IMG/VR virus record: IMGVR_UViG_3300009551_000060
Span: 1-48,121 of that record
DNA from: a virus
Direction: 5' to 3' (one strand)
DNA length: 48,121 bases
Shown here in pieces: positions 14,314-21,733 of the stretch. Both the position numbers and the translations under genes were made by a program. Each line of letters begins with the position of its first letter. The first letter of the stretch is position 1. The notes beneath the pieces are model-generated. The model was not told the origin of the DNA, did not search any database, and saw only the letters and a program-made list of their open reading frames with translations.

Positions 14314-14837
14314 TTCTCCTCGCTATCGATCCCGGCAACGAACAGAGCGCGTGGGTGCGGTACAGCACGAAGGAACGGCGGCTCTTGAACTTCGGCAAGC
14401 AACCCAACGCCGAGGTACTTGAGGTCGTCGAGAGTCATGCCGCAGACAGCCCGTCGTACACGCCGCAATCTCCGCTCGCAATCGAGATGATCGCTAGCTA
14501 CGGCATGCCTGTCGGTGCCGAGGTATTCGACACATGCCGCTGGATCGGTCGTCTCGAACAGGTGTGGATGACCAACTACTATGGTCTCGGGGCGCAGCTC
14601 GTCTACCGCCGCGACGTGAAGCTCCACCTGTGCGGTCAGGCACGCGCGAAGGACGCGAATATCAGGGCTGCCCTCATGGACCTGTTCGGGCCAGGGAAGG
14701 AGCGCGCGATCGGCACGAAGAAGACACCAGGGCCGCTCTACGGCGTGACTGCCGACGTCTGGTCTGCCCTCGCCGTGGCAGTCACGGTGAGCACCAACTC
14801 ACAACAGCCGGCCATCAGCGCAGGAGTACAGCCATGA
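14310..14837 (+). CDS. RuvC-like Holliday junction resolvase
   Basis: 175 residues from GTG 14310 (GTGA overlap). RNase H-fold motifs: an N-terminal LLAIDPGNEQSAWV (catalytic Asp), a central LAIEMIASYGM (second acid) and a C-terminal YGVTADVWSALAVAV (third acid). This is the pattern of phage RuvC-like resolvases that cut branched DNA before packaging. It closes the replication block. Confidence 0.8.
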   Translation: MILLAIDPGNEQSAWVRYSTKERRLLNFGKQPNAEVLEVVESHAADSPSYTPQSPLAIEMIASYGMPVGAEVFDTCRWIGRLEQVWMTNYYGLGAQLVYRRDVKLHLCGQARAKDANIRAALMDLFGPGKERAIGTKKTPGPLYGVTADVWSALAVAVTVSTNSQQPAISAGVQP

Positions 14838-14977
14838 TCTGGACCATCGTCGATCCCACCCCAGTCAACCGCCGCATCCTGTGCCGTTGCGCACGCGTTT
14901 GCATTTCACGTCAGGCGGAGCGAAGCGACACGACCACCGCCGAAGAGATCGCCAAACGGATTCGTGATTCCCAATGA
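14834..14977 (+). CDS. 47-residue protein, unknown function
   Basis: ATG 14834 to TGA 14977 (MIWTIVDPTPVNRRILCRCA), with three cysteines (CRCARVC) and a helical acidic tail (TTTAEEIAKRIRDSQ). ATGA overlaps at both ends fit operon membership. Function unknown. Confidence 0.6.
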   Translation: MIWTIVDPTPVNRRILCRCARVCISRQAERSDTTTAEEIAKRIRDSQ

Positions 14978-15270
14978 CCACCGCCATCGACATCCTCACC
15001 CGCTACGTCCCCGGAGCCTCCGAGCTGGCCCATAAGCTCGCGGAGGCCGAGTCCCGCATCGAAGCCCTCGCCTCTGACCGACGCGCCCTCGCGGCTCGTG
15101 TGCAGCGTCTCGAGCTCGGCCAGTACGAGCAGACCGTGCACTGCTCGGGCCGCTGTGGCGCGTCGCTGTGCGTCACGCCGGCTGTGGACGAGGCGGACTT
15201 GCCCGGGGTGCTTCGGGCGGCGAAGTGGGTGGTTGGTGCGGATGGAGCGTGGTGCAGGGGGTGTAGGTGA
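14974..15270 (+). CDS. Coiled-coil protein with C-terminal zinc-ribbon cysteines
   Basis: 98 residues. A heptad-like helix (HKLAEAESRIEALASDRRAL) is followed by CSGRCGASLC and a terminal CRGCR, giving five cysteines that could complete a zinc ribbon. Its stop overlaps the GTG of the methyltransferase. Function unknown. Confidence 0.7.
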   Translation: MTTAIDILTRYVPGASELAHKLAEAESRIEALASDRRALAARVQRLELGQYEQTVHCSGRCGASLCVTPAVDEADLPGVLRAAKWVVGADGAWCRGCR

Positions 15271-16250
15271 ATGCGATCTACAACGAAATCGAGCCGTATG
15301 CGTGCGAGTGGCTCGATGCGCTCGTCAACGCCGGCCATATCGCACCCGGCCGAGTCGAGCGACGAAGCATCGCCGACCTCACCGCCGATGATGTCGCTGG
15401 TTCCGGACAGCGACACTTTTTCGCTGGTATCGGCGGCTGGTCCGCCGCACTTAGACTCGCAGGCGTCCCTGACGACGCCGACGTCTGGACCGGTTCGTGC
15501 CCCTGTCAGCCGTTCAGCTCCGCGGGCAAGAGGAGCGGAACACGCGACCCTCGACATCTTTGGCCAGCATGGTTCGCACTCATCGAGCAGTGTCGCCCTC
15601 CAGTCATCTTTGGAGAGCAGGTTGCGAGCCGAGACGGACTCGCGTGGCTCGACGCTGTTTACGCTGACCTGGAACGATGCGGTTACGCCGTCGGGGCGGC
15701 GGATCTGTGCGCTGCGAGCGTCGGCGCGCCGCATATTCGACAGCGACTCTTCTTCGTGGCCTACTCCGACGAGACAAGACGCAGCGAGCTCGGGCAGCGC
15801 TGGGTACGCGGAGACCAAGACGCATCACGTCGGAGTGACACTGACGGACGCAGCGCGGATGGCGTCGGCCACGACGCCAAGAGCAGAGGATGGATCGAAG
15901 GGAACGCGATCGGATGCCGGAGCGGAGATCGAGCGTCGACGAACACAAGCAGGGATCGACCTGCCGACGACAGCGAAGCTCAGTGGCTGGCGAACGCCGA
16001 CATCGCTGACGCCAAGCACCGAAACAAATCGCGAGGCCGGCGACAGTTGCAACCTACGAGCTATGCGCCTGCTGGTGTCTGGTCTGACTGTGAATGGATC
16101 AACTGCACCGACGGAGTCTCGCGGTCAGTTGAACCCGGCACATTCCCGCTGGCTCATGGGGTATCCGGTCGAGTGGGACGTCTGCGCGGATACGGCAACG
16201 CAATCGTCCCGCAAGTCGCGGCGGCGTTCATCAGGGCAGCGTTAACATGA
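15267..16250 (+). CDS. DNA C5-cytosine methyltransferase (Dcm-type)
   Basis: 327 residues from GTG 15267. C5-methyltransferase motifs in order: FAGIGG (52-57, SAM binding), PCQPFS (79-84, catalytic Cys80), GEQVA in place of the usual ENV (116-120), IRQRLFFVA (157-165) and RGYGNAIVPQVAAAF near the C-terminus. The 170-270 region, where the target-recognition domain should be, is low-complexity and rich in Asp, Arg and Ala. An Asn-to-Gln change in motif VI is notable because that Glu-Asn-Val is usually well kept. It probably protects phage DNA from host restriction. No partner endonuclease gene is adjacent. The gene is overlapped almost entirely by another frame. Confidence 0.9.
   Translation: MNAIYNEIEPYACEWLDALVNAGHIAPGRVERRSIADLTADDVAGSGQRHFFAGIGGWSAALRLAGVPDDADVWTGSCPCQPFSSAGKRSGTRDPRHLWPAWFALIEQCRPPVIFGEQVASRDGLAWLDAVYADLERCGYAVGAADLCAASVGAPHIRQRLFFVAYSDETRRSELGQRWVRGDQDASRRSDTDGRSADGVGHDAKSRGWIEGNAIGCRSGDRASTNTSRDRPADDSEAQWLANADIADAKHRNKSRGRRQLQPTSYAPAGVWSDCEWINCTDGVSRSVEPGTFPLAHGVSGRVGRLRGYGNAIVPQVAAAFIRAALT
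15271..16245 (+). CDS. Overlapping-frame ORF within the methyltransferase gene
   Basis: A 324-codon frame from ATG 15271, four bases after the methyltransferase start and in another frame, ending TAA 16245. From about residue 110 it reads like a real protein: RGSTLFTLTWNDAVTPSGRR, CALRASARRIFDSDSSSWPT and, near the end, LNPAHSRWLMGYPVEWD. I recall similar WPTP and WLMGYP-EWD strings from proteins annotated next to or within phage Dcm genes, which suggests conserved dual coding. Both starts share one ribosome binding region. The first about 80 residues look like shadow sequence. Expression is unproven. Confidence 0.4.
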   Translation: MRSTTKSSRMRASGSMRSSTPAISHPAESSDEASPTSPPMMSLVPDSDTFSLVSAAGPPHLDSQASLTTPTSGPVRAPVSRSAPRARGAEHATLDIFGQHGSHSSSSVALQSSLESRLRAETDSRGSTLFTLTWNDAVTPSGRRICALRASARRIFDSDSSSWPTPTRQDAASSGSAGYAETKTHHVGVTLTDAARMASATTPRAEDGSKGTRSDAGAEIERRRTQAGIDLPTTAKLSGWRTPTSLTPSTETNREAGDSCNLRAMRLLVSGLTVNGSTAPTESRGQLNPAHSRWLMGYPVEWDVCADTATQSSRKSRRRSSGQR

Positions 16251-16393
16251 AATCCTGCGCCATCTGCACCCGCCTCACCGCCCGCGGCGCCATGGAGCGT
16301 CTCGACGGCGAGGGTCCATTCTGGATCTGCCACGCGTGCTCGACAGAAGCTGCGACAGAGCGGCGCGGAGCTCGCCGAGGATCTCAATGGTGA
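16247..16393 (+). CDS. 48-residue zinc-ribbon-like protein, possibly frameshifted
   Basis: ATG 16247 (MKSCAICTRLTARGAMERLD) to TGA 16393, with C-x2-C (CAIC) and C-x2-C (CHAC) 22 residues apart. After the second pair the +1 frame is strikingly more protein-like: RQKLRQSGAELAEDLNGDNG, then DYEMLTEIAARIAELRKRST, ending TGA 16463, but it has no ATG, GTG or TTG start. The natural protein may be about 71 residues, with either a sequence error or a +1 frameshift near 16345-16355. Confidence 0.5.
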   Translation: MKSCAICTRLTARGAMERLDGEGPFWICHACSTEAATERRGARRGSQW

Positions 16394-16484
16394 CAACGGC
16401 GATTACGAGATGTTGACTGAGATTGCCGCCCGCATCGCCGAGCTGAGAAAGCGTTCCACGTGAAAGCATCCTATCGAGTAAGCA

Positions 16485-16513
16485 TTGACGTTACTTACGT
16501 GATGCGGTAACCA
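16485..16513 (+). promoter_or_regulatory. Weak candidate promoter
   Basis: TTGACG (16485-16490), 17-base spacer, TAACCA (16508-16513); the next gene begins at 16533 with AGGG ahead of it. The -10 match is poor. The stretch 16464-16532 is one of the few gaps in this operon and holds otherwise only a possible 16-codon frame from GTG 16460. Confidence 0.25.
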
Positions 16514-16532
16514 TCGAATAACCAGGGCATCA

Positions 16533-16985
16533 GTGAAATCGTCAACTAACCTCGGTGCAGTGCAGTCGCCGACTATCAACGGCGTCAAGCTGTCGCGTCA
16601 TGCACTGACGATCGAGGCCGGCCGACTCAACGCGATCGCGCGCCAGGTCGGCTTTCGACTGCGCCAGTGGTTTCGCGTCAACGTGTCCGAGACGCAGTTA
16701 CCTGATGCCGCCGAGGTGTTGCCGTATTTCAAGTGGTACAGCGATGTCGTGCTCGGCTTGCTCAAGGAGCATCGCGCCCGCGCTGGTCTCAAGCCCGAGA
16801 AGGGCGGGATGCCGTTGACCGACGAGGAATTCGAGCGGGCGCTACTCGCCGAGCTCGCGGAGCTGCAGGCAAAGAGAGAGAAGAGTGGGGCGGTAGATGT
16901 GCCGTCTAGCTCCGGTACGCATGCGGAGGCCGCTGCTACGCCCGAAGCTGGGATGTTCGACTTCGGCGAGGGAGGCGAGGAGTGA
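16533..16985 (+). CDS. Phage protein, unknown function (small terminase candidate)
   Basis: 150 residues from GTG 16533. Helical, with RLNAIARQVGFRLRQWFRVN near the middle of the N-terminal half, FKWYSDVVLGLLKEHRARAG, and an acidic C-terminus ending GMFDFGEGGEE. No recognised domain. Its size, helical character and position upstream of the terminase large subunit would fit a small terminase subunit, but 3.6 kb separates them and nothing else supports that. Confidence 0.6.
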   Translation: MKSSTNLGAVQSPTINGVKLSRHALTIEAGRLNAIARQVGFRLRQWFRVNVSETQLPDAAEVLPYFKWYSDVVLGLLKEHRARAGLKPEKGGMPLTDEEFERALLAELAELQAKREKSGAVDVPSSSGTHAEAAATPEAGMFDFGEGGEE

Positions 16986-17185
16986 GGATCGACTGCCCGG
17001 CCTGCAGCCTGCCGTTTACGCTTCATCACGCGAGCGTGTGCGGCTACTGGCACGCGAGTCCGCCGCTCACCAACGCCGAGAAAGTAATCGTGCGCGCTGG
17101 CGGTAAGATTCGTGAGGCCGCAGCAGCCGAAGCGCACGAACGCGCCTACGGCCAGGGCTGGCGTCGTCGAGCGAGGTGCGTGTGA
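16982..17185 (+). CDS. Small zinc-ribbon-like protein
   Basis: 67 residues from GTG 16982 (GTGA overlap): VRIDCPACSLPFTLHHASVC begins with C-x2-C and adds H-H and C-x3-H (CGYWH), a plausible zinc site. The tail is basic and helical. Function unknown. Confidence 0.65.
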   Translation: MRIDCPACSLPFTLHHASVCGYWHASPPLTNAEKVIVRAGGKIREAAAAEAHERAYGQGWRRRARCV

Positions 17186-17454
17186 GCGCTCGCCTAGGCT
17201 TCTCGCTTCGCGCGCTACGCCGCCTGCATCCTGCCGCCTGTGATACCGATGCGCGTCTCGTCTGGAAGGACGGAGACCGACTGAACATCGGCATCGTGCA
17301 GCCACGATACGAAGGCGAATCGTGGGATCGATACTTCGTCCAGGTTATCGCGATGTGCGGCCCGCGCGAGTTGCGTCTACTCGGCCTGCAGATGATTCGT
17401 CACGCCGAGAACCTCGAGCACGATGATGATGACATCGAGGTGGTGTTGCCATGA
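17182..17454 (+). CDS. Small phage protein, unknown function
   Basis: 90 residues from GTG 17182 (GTGA overlap; an ATG at 17176 would overlap further). Mixed alpha-beta (ARLVWKDGDRLNIGIVQPRY) with an acidic C-terminus (NLEHDDDDIEVVLP). Function unknown. Confidence 0.65.
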   Translation: MSARLGFSLRALRRLHPAACDTDARLVWKDGDRLNIGIVQPRYEGESWDRYFVQVIAMCGPRELRLLGLQMIRHAENLEHDDDDIEVVLP

Positions 17455-17702
17455 GCGCTCTCCGCTGCTCCTCCTGTGGAATGAACTTCTACGATACGCC
17501 CGAGGAACACGCCGAGCTGTGCTCCGACATCTCGAGCGGCATCGTCTCGCTCCGCTATCCGCGTCTACCGCTGGCCGACCTGTTCGGCTACGCCCACGAC
17601 CATATGATCGTTGTCGGCTGGCAGCTCGTTCGCGCCGTGATGCAGGACGTCCAGCAGCGCAAAGAGGGCGACCGGCGAACGATGATGAGGGTGACGCTGT
17701 GA
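17451..17702 (+). CDS. Small zinc-finger-like protein
   Basis: 83 residues beginning MSALRCSSCGMNFYDTPEEH. C-x2-C followed by H and C (EEHAELC) gives a C2HC-type zinc-finger pattern within 24 residues; the C-terminus is helical and basic. Possible DNA- or protein-binding adaptor. Confidence 0.7.
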   Translation: MSALRCSSCGMNFYDTPEEHAELCSDISSGIVSLRYPRLPLADLFGYAHDHMIVVGWQLVRAVMQDVQQRKEGDRRTMMRVTL

Positions 17703-17959
17703 CCGGCAGGCAGATAAGAGGCATCGCAAGATATGTCACCGAGCTAGCCTCTATCGCAGGTGATTGCGTCGGAGAGTTCAGACTTGCCGAGGACTTCGAC
17801 GGCTTCGAGCTAGTGCTATTCGATACGCGCGTACAGCGGACGCCTGTGGTCGTGGAGCAAATCGAGGCCCTCGCAATCGAGGGCGTGACATCTGATTGCC
17901 TGCCCGATTTGATCACAACTGTATTTGACCGCGCACACGCAAGGATGCTGGGTCAATGA
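17699..17959 (+). CDS. Small phage protein, unknown function
   Basis: 86 residues from GTG 17699 (VTGRQIRGIARYVTELASIA). Alpha-beta pattern (GEFRLAEDFDGFELVLFDTR) with no recognised motif. GTGA and ATGA overlaps at its ends. Confidence 0.6.
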   Translation: MTGRQIRGIARYVTELASIAGDCVGEFRLAEDFDGFELVLFDTRVQRTPVVVEQIEALAIEGVTSDCLPDLITTVFDRAHARMLGQ

Positions 17960-18405
17960 CCTTCACCATCCGTCCGCCTCGCGTCACCGATCAGGGCTTC
18001 GTCGCCAAAACCTGGGCGACCTCGCTCGTCTCGATGCAGACGGACCGATCGACGCCGTCGCATGTCTGGCGCGAGCTGTTCGCACCGGTCAACAAGACGA
18101 TCGACGGCATTCTCGACGACACGGCGCGGACTCGGCTCAAGATCGCATGCGACGCGCAGCGGACCGATGACGTCTTCGGCTGGCTGTGCTACGCGCCGAT
18201 GAAGGCAGCGCGGCTTCTTCACTACGTTTACGTGAGGAAGCGCCGTCGCGGTCAGGGCATCGCCCGCGCGCTGATGGCCGCCGCTGGCATGGCCGACGAT
18301 CGCCCGCTGTGGTGGACGATGAAGGGGCCGAGCGGGGATGAGTTGATTGCGAAGATGCGGACGACGTGCATTCACGTCCCGGTGAAGGAGTATCTTGCCG
18401 CATGA
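17956..18405 (+). CDS. GNAT-family N-acetyltransferase
   Basis: 149 residues. The acetyl-CoA motif A is clear: LHYVYVRKRRRGQGIARALM, with R/Q-x-x-G-x-G/A as RRGQGIA near residue 97. The N-terminal region (FTIRPPRVTDQGFVAKTWAT) matches the start of the GNAT fold, and the C-terminal strand is WWTMKGPSG. The substrate is unknown; host protein or small-molecule modification is possible. Confidence 0.8.
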   Translation: MTFTIRPPRVTDQGFVAKTWATSLVSMQTDRSTPSHVWRELFAPVNKTIDGILDDTARTRLKIACDAQRTDDVFGWLCYAPMKAARLLHYVYVRKRRRGQGIARALMAAAGMADDRPLWWTMKGPSGDELIAKMRTTCIHVPVKEYLAA

Positions 18406-18590
18406 GTCGCGGGCTATCGAAACAGCAGCGCGCCATCATCGACATGTTGCGCGACAATCCCCGCGGGATGACTATTCAAGCCTTGTATCGAGCCGAGGTG
18501 ATGAATAGCAAACAATCGATCCATCGCGCGCTGCTGTCGCTTGGGCGACGCGGCATTGTCGCTCGTCGAATCCGTTACCAGGGAGACTGA
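18402..18590 (+). CDS. Small winged-helix DNA-binding protein
   Basis: 62 residues, one winged helix: QQRAIIDMLRDNPRGMTIQALYR, recognition-helix-like NSKQSIHRALLSLGRRGIVARR, then a short wing. ATG 18402 (ATGA overlap). Probably a regulator of middle or late genes, by inference. Confidence 0.7.
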   Translation: MSRGLSKQQRAIIDMLRDNPRGMTIQALYRAEVMNSKQSIHRALLSLGRRGIVARRIRYQGD

Positions 18591-18593
18591 CCT

Positions 18594-19064
18594 ATGCGCT
18601 ACGAACCCCTCGCCGCGAGAATCATCTGCGAGCCCTTCGAGGAGGGTCGCGTCACCAAGGGCGGCCTCATCATTCCCGACGCCGTCAAGGAGCACAAGCA
18701 TCTCGCGTTCGCCAAGGTGATCGCAGTCGGCTCCGGTCGCGTCAACGCCGAAGGAAAGACCGTGCCGCTCACAGTCAAGGCTGGCGATGTCGTCGCGTAT
18801 CCGCGTCGGCTCGCGGCAGTCCTGCCGCTACTCGACGAGCATGGCGAGGAGCAGACGACGTTGATGCTCGAGGAGTCGCAGTGCGTGGCTATCGTACACG
18901 ACTTACCCCACGACACCGGCCTGACCGACGTCGCCGGCAAGACGCTGCTCGCGATGCGGCCGGTGTCGATGGCCAAGGCTGACTCGAGCTACCGCAATAT
19001 CGATGAGCTCGACCGCGCGAAAGCGGAGGGGTGGGACGACGATGGGGCGGTGGACGAGTCGTGA
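18594..19064 (+). CDS. GroES-like co-chaperonin with C-terminal extension
   Basis: 156 residues, preceded by GGGAG at a good distance. Residues 1-100 follow GroES: YEPLAARIICEPFEEGRVTK, a mobile loop with the GroEL-contacting hydrophobic triplet (KGGLIIPDA), VIAVGSGRVNAEGKTVPL, VKAGDVVAYP and ESQCVAIV. The last about 55 residues (LLAMRPVSMAKADSSYRNID...) are absent from bacterial GroES of about 97 residues. No groEL is present, so it would have to cap the host GroEL, like T4 gp31, probably to fold the capsid protein. Confidence 0.88.
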   Translation: MRYEPLAARIICEPFEEGRVTKGGLIIPDAVKEHKHLAFAKVIAVGSGRVNAEGKTVPLTVKAGDVVAYPRRLAAVLPLLDEHGEEQTTLMLEESQCVAIVHDLPHDTGLTDVAGKTLLAMRPVSMAKADSSYRNIDELDRAKAEGWDDDGAVDES

Positions 19065-19339
19065 GCGAGCGAGTCAAACACGTTGAGATGTACGACGGTC
19101 GGACGTTCTGCTCCGCGCTGACCGGCGAGCATGTCGCCTATGACTACGCAGGTGTTAATCAGCGAACATGGCATGACGACGTGACATCACTCGTCGGTTC
19201 TGATTGCGAAGACTGCCTTTCGCAAATCTACACGCTTGCGATGTGGGCCGAAAACGGTTTGTACGCCATGAGGAAGGCTGGGAAGCTTCGCCAAATCGGG
19301 GGAGCATCGTGGAATCCGCCCATCCCGAGCAGGCCATGA
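19061..19339 (+). CDS. Small phage protein, unknown function
   Basis: 92 residues from GTG 19061 (GTGA overlap). Contains TFCSALTGEHVAYDY and CEDCLSQIYTLAMWAEN; the cysteines could form a minimal metal site. Function unknown. Confidence 0.65.
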   Translation: MSERVKHVEMYDGRTFCSALTGEHVAYDYAGVNQRTWHDDVTSLVGSDCEDCLSQIYTLAMWAENGLYAMRKAGKLRQIGGASWNPPIPSRP

Positions 19340-19500
19340 CCGCCGCCCTCCCTCTCGCCCTACAACCCTGCTCCTGGTGCCTGATCGCACCGGCCACGAC
19401 TTCCGTACTCGCCACACCATCCTGCGCCTCGTGCGCGACAACTGACCGCAAGACCCGCGTCGGCCGATGGCTGAAGGCGGTGGGAGGTAACCGAAAATGA
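19336..19500 (+). CDS. 54-residue zinc-ribbon-like protein
   Basis: ATG 19336 (MTAALPLALQPCSWCLIAPA), with CSWC and CASC 17 residues apart and a basic C-terminus. ATGA overlaps on both sides; a GTG at 19309 is an alternative start. Function unknown. Confidence 0.6.
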   Translation: MTAALPLALQPCSWCLIAPATTSVLATPSCASCATTDRKTRVGRWLKAVGGNRK

Positions 19501-19724
19501 TCGACCGCATCGCATTCGTCACGCCCATCAACGTCAACGGTGAGGACCTACGTAGCTACGTCCGCACCCGCGACAGCCACAAGATCGAGGTTGTCGACAA
19601 GGGCAACACGTTCCACTTCTGGAAGAAGTCGGAGCCAGGGAAGAGGACGCGCGTCCCTATCACGAACATCGTCGACATCGCTGAGGTGGTCGACGAGGCG
19701 CCGGTGAAGGAGCAGAAGAAGTGA
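19497..19724 (+). CDS. Small phage protein, unknown function
   Basis: 75 residues (MIDRIAFVTPINVNGEDLRS), a beta-rich body with a short acidic/basic tail (VDEAPVKEQKK). ATGA and GTGA overlaps. Function unknown. Confidence 0.65.
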   Translation: MIDRIAFVTPINVNGEDLRSYVRTRDSHKIEVVDKGNTFHFWKKSEPGKRTRVPITNIVDIAEVVDEAPVKEQKK

Positions 19725-19957
19725 GCGACGATAACGCCGAGTCACCTTCGGTTCAGGACGTGCGCAGCGAACCAGGGAATATCCCATTCGTGCTGACTAC
19801 TCGTCCTGATGCGATGCCCATCGGCCAGGAGCTCGACGCGCTCGTCGACTTCCGTGCCGCCGCCCGCAACCTCAAGTCCTGCGAAGCCGCCTTCCGCGCC
19901 GCACAGCAGACGTACGCCGAGGCGGTGAAGAAGCTCAGCGAGGCGGCGGCGCCGTGA
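19721..19957 (+). CDS. Small helical protein
   Basis: 78 residues from GTG 19721. The C-terminal half is an Ala/Lys-rich helix (ARNLKSCEAAFRAAQQTYAE). Next-but-one upstream of the terminase; no motif identifies it. Confidence 0.6.
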   Translation: MSDDNAESPSVQDVRSEPGNIPFVLTTRPDAMPIGQELDALVDFRAAARNLKSCEAAFRAAQQTYAEAVKKLSEAAAP

Positions 19958-20145
19958 GTGCGGCAGATGAGACGGTCGCCGAGCTTGCTGCAGCTCGCAA
20001 GGCGCGCGACGAAGCGCAGGAAGAATGCATGCGTCTCGACCGCGAGCTCGCCGCGGCGCATGAAGTGGCCGGTCGCACCGAAGCCCGCGTGACCGCGGCT
20101 CGACGTGCCCTCCTCGCGCTGGCAGGCAACGACTCAGCGCCTTAA
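19954..20145 (+). CDS. Short coiled-coil protein upstream of terminase
   Basis: 63 residues from GTG 19954, almost entirely a charged helix (VAELAAARKARDEAQEECMR). Ends TAA four bases before the terminase ATG. It is too short for a typical small terminase subunit and lacks a DNA-binding motif. Confidence 0.6.
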   Translation: MSAADETVAELAAARKARDEAQEECMRLDRELAAAHEVAGRTEARVTAARRALLALAGNDSAP

Positions 20146-20149
20146 CGTC

Positions 20150-21733
20150 ATGTCCGACCGCCGCGACGAGTTCCTCGAGCGCCTGGCTGCGCGCCACAAG
20201 GCGAGGGAAGCGGCGAAGGGCTCGGAGAGCGTCAAGGATTTGTGCGCGCGAATTCGCGCTTGGTACTACCCGAAGCAGGCGGGGTTTCTGCGGTCTGAGG
20301 CGAAGCGACGAGCAACGCTGAAGACGCGGCGCAGCGGTGCCACTACGGGCGGTTGCCGCGAACTGTTGGCGCGTGCCCTGGAACAGCCAGGGTTTCGCGC
20401 GACGTATTGCAACGAGACGCGTGACGAAGCGCGCAAGCTGGCGTGGAAGTCCGATACCAAGGGCGGACTCGTCGACTTGATCGAGAGTCACGGCAAGAAG
20501 CAAGAGCGCAAGATCGGAGTTCCGCACTTTGAACTCGGTGGCGTCATCGTCGAGGTTCGCGAACAGGATTTAACGCTCAATTTCGCGAACGGGTCCACGA
20601 TCGACTTCTTTTGCGCCGACGACGAGCACGCGCTCGAGAAGATGCGCGGGCGCGCCAAGCACGTCGTGTGGGTAGACGAAGCGCAGAAGTTCCGCAATCT
20701 GGATACGTTCGTCCTCGCCATCATCGCCGCGAGCATGACGGATTTCGACGGCGAGACCTGGCTAACCGGAACGCCGAGCAAAGATACGTCGGGATACTTC
20801 TACAGAGTCACCGGCGACGATCGCGCACCCGGATGGGAGGTCCACGAGATCGCCGTCACGGATAACCCATGGTTCGGCGACACGGCAGAGGAGCGCTGGG
20901 CGCGAACCGCCGCCAAGGCACTGACGGACAACGCGTGGACCGTCGAGGAGCCAGACTTTCAGCGCGAGTGGATGGGCAAATGGGTCCATACCGACGCACT
21001 CTATGTCTACCCGATCCACTCGGTGCCTAGCCATTCGCTGTTCTACGCGCCGATGCGGCTCGATTCGAGCGGCTTCCCGGACATCCTGCGCGCGATGGAG
21101 GACCTGCCGCGGCTCAAGGGTCGCGCCGAGTATTTCCTGGGCATGGGGGCGGACCTTGGAACCACGCGGCCGTTCGGGCTGACCGTAGTCGCGTGGTCGC
21201 TGCACGATCCCTGGCTTTACGAGCTCGCGAGCTGGAAGCGCGCAGGCCTGGACTACGACGAGATGGCCGCGTACCTGCACGCCATCCAGCGTCAGCGGTT
21301 CTGCGGTCTGGTCGTGGCGGACGCGGGCGGCGGTGGTAAGCCAGCGGTTAAGGGTTGGTCGAAGAAATGGGTCGAGCGCTACGGTCTGCCCATCATCGAG
21401 GCGGACAAATCGAACAACGAGCTTGCCATCAAGCAGATCGGTAACGACATCAGACACGACCACCTGCGGATGCGCGAAGGGTCGCCGCTGGTCGAGGAGT
21501 GGAAGAAGCACCGCTGGCTCAAGACTCGTTCGGCAACGGGACTGCTTGTCGAGGACCCGACGACGCCGCACGATCTGTCCGACGCATACCGCTACATCCA
21601 CCGCGAATCCTACCACCACCGCTTCCGTCCCGTCGACCCACCGCCCAAGCCGGGCACCTCAGCTTACGCATTGCGCGAAGAAGCGCAGATCGAGGAGGAT
21701 TCGTACAGTGCCGAAGAAAACAGCTATCACTGA
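20150..21733 (+). CDS. Terminase large subunit (TerL)
   Basis: 527 residues from ATG 20150. The ATPase half has a deviant Walker A (TRRSGATTGG, 59-68, no GKT), a Walker B HVVWVDEAQKF (D176, E177) and the coupling-motif-like WLTGTPS. The nuclease half is RNase H-like: MGADLGTTRPFGLTVVAW (D335), LVVADAGGGGKPAV (D391) and PHDLSDAYRYIHR (D478). It packages the genome by ATP-driven translocation and cuts the concatemer. The next gene begins inside its last codons. Confidence 0.9.
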   Translation: MSDRRDEFLERLAARHKAREAAKGSESVKDLCARIRAWYYPKQAGFLRSEAKRRATLKTRRSGATTGGCRELLARALEQPGFRATYCNETRDEARKLAWKSDTKGGLVDLIESHGKKQERKIGVPHFELGGVIVEVREQDLTLNFANGSTIDFFCADDEHALEKMRGRAKHVVWVDEAQKFRNLDTFVLAIIAASMTDFDGETWLTGTPSKDTSGYFYRVTGDDRAPGWEVHEIAVTDNPWFGDTAEERWARTAAKALTDNAWTVEEPDFQREWMGKWVHTDALYVYPIHSVPSHSLFYAPMRLDSSGFPDILRAMEDLPRLKGRAEYFLGMGADLGTTRPFGLTVVAWSLHDPWLYELASWKRAGLDYDEMAAYLHAIQRQRFCGLVVADAGGGGKPAVKGWSKKWVERYGLPIIEADKSNNELAIKQIGNDIRHDHLRMREGSPLVEEWKKHRWLKTRSATGLLVEDPTTPHDLSDAYRYIHRESYHHRFRPVDPPPKPGTSAYALREEAQIEEDSYSAEENSYH

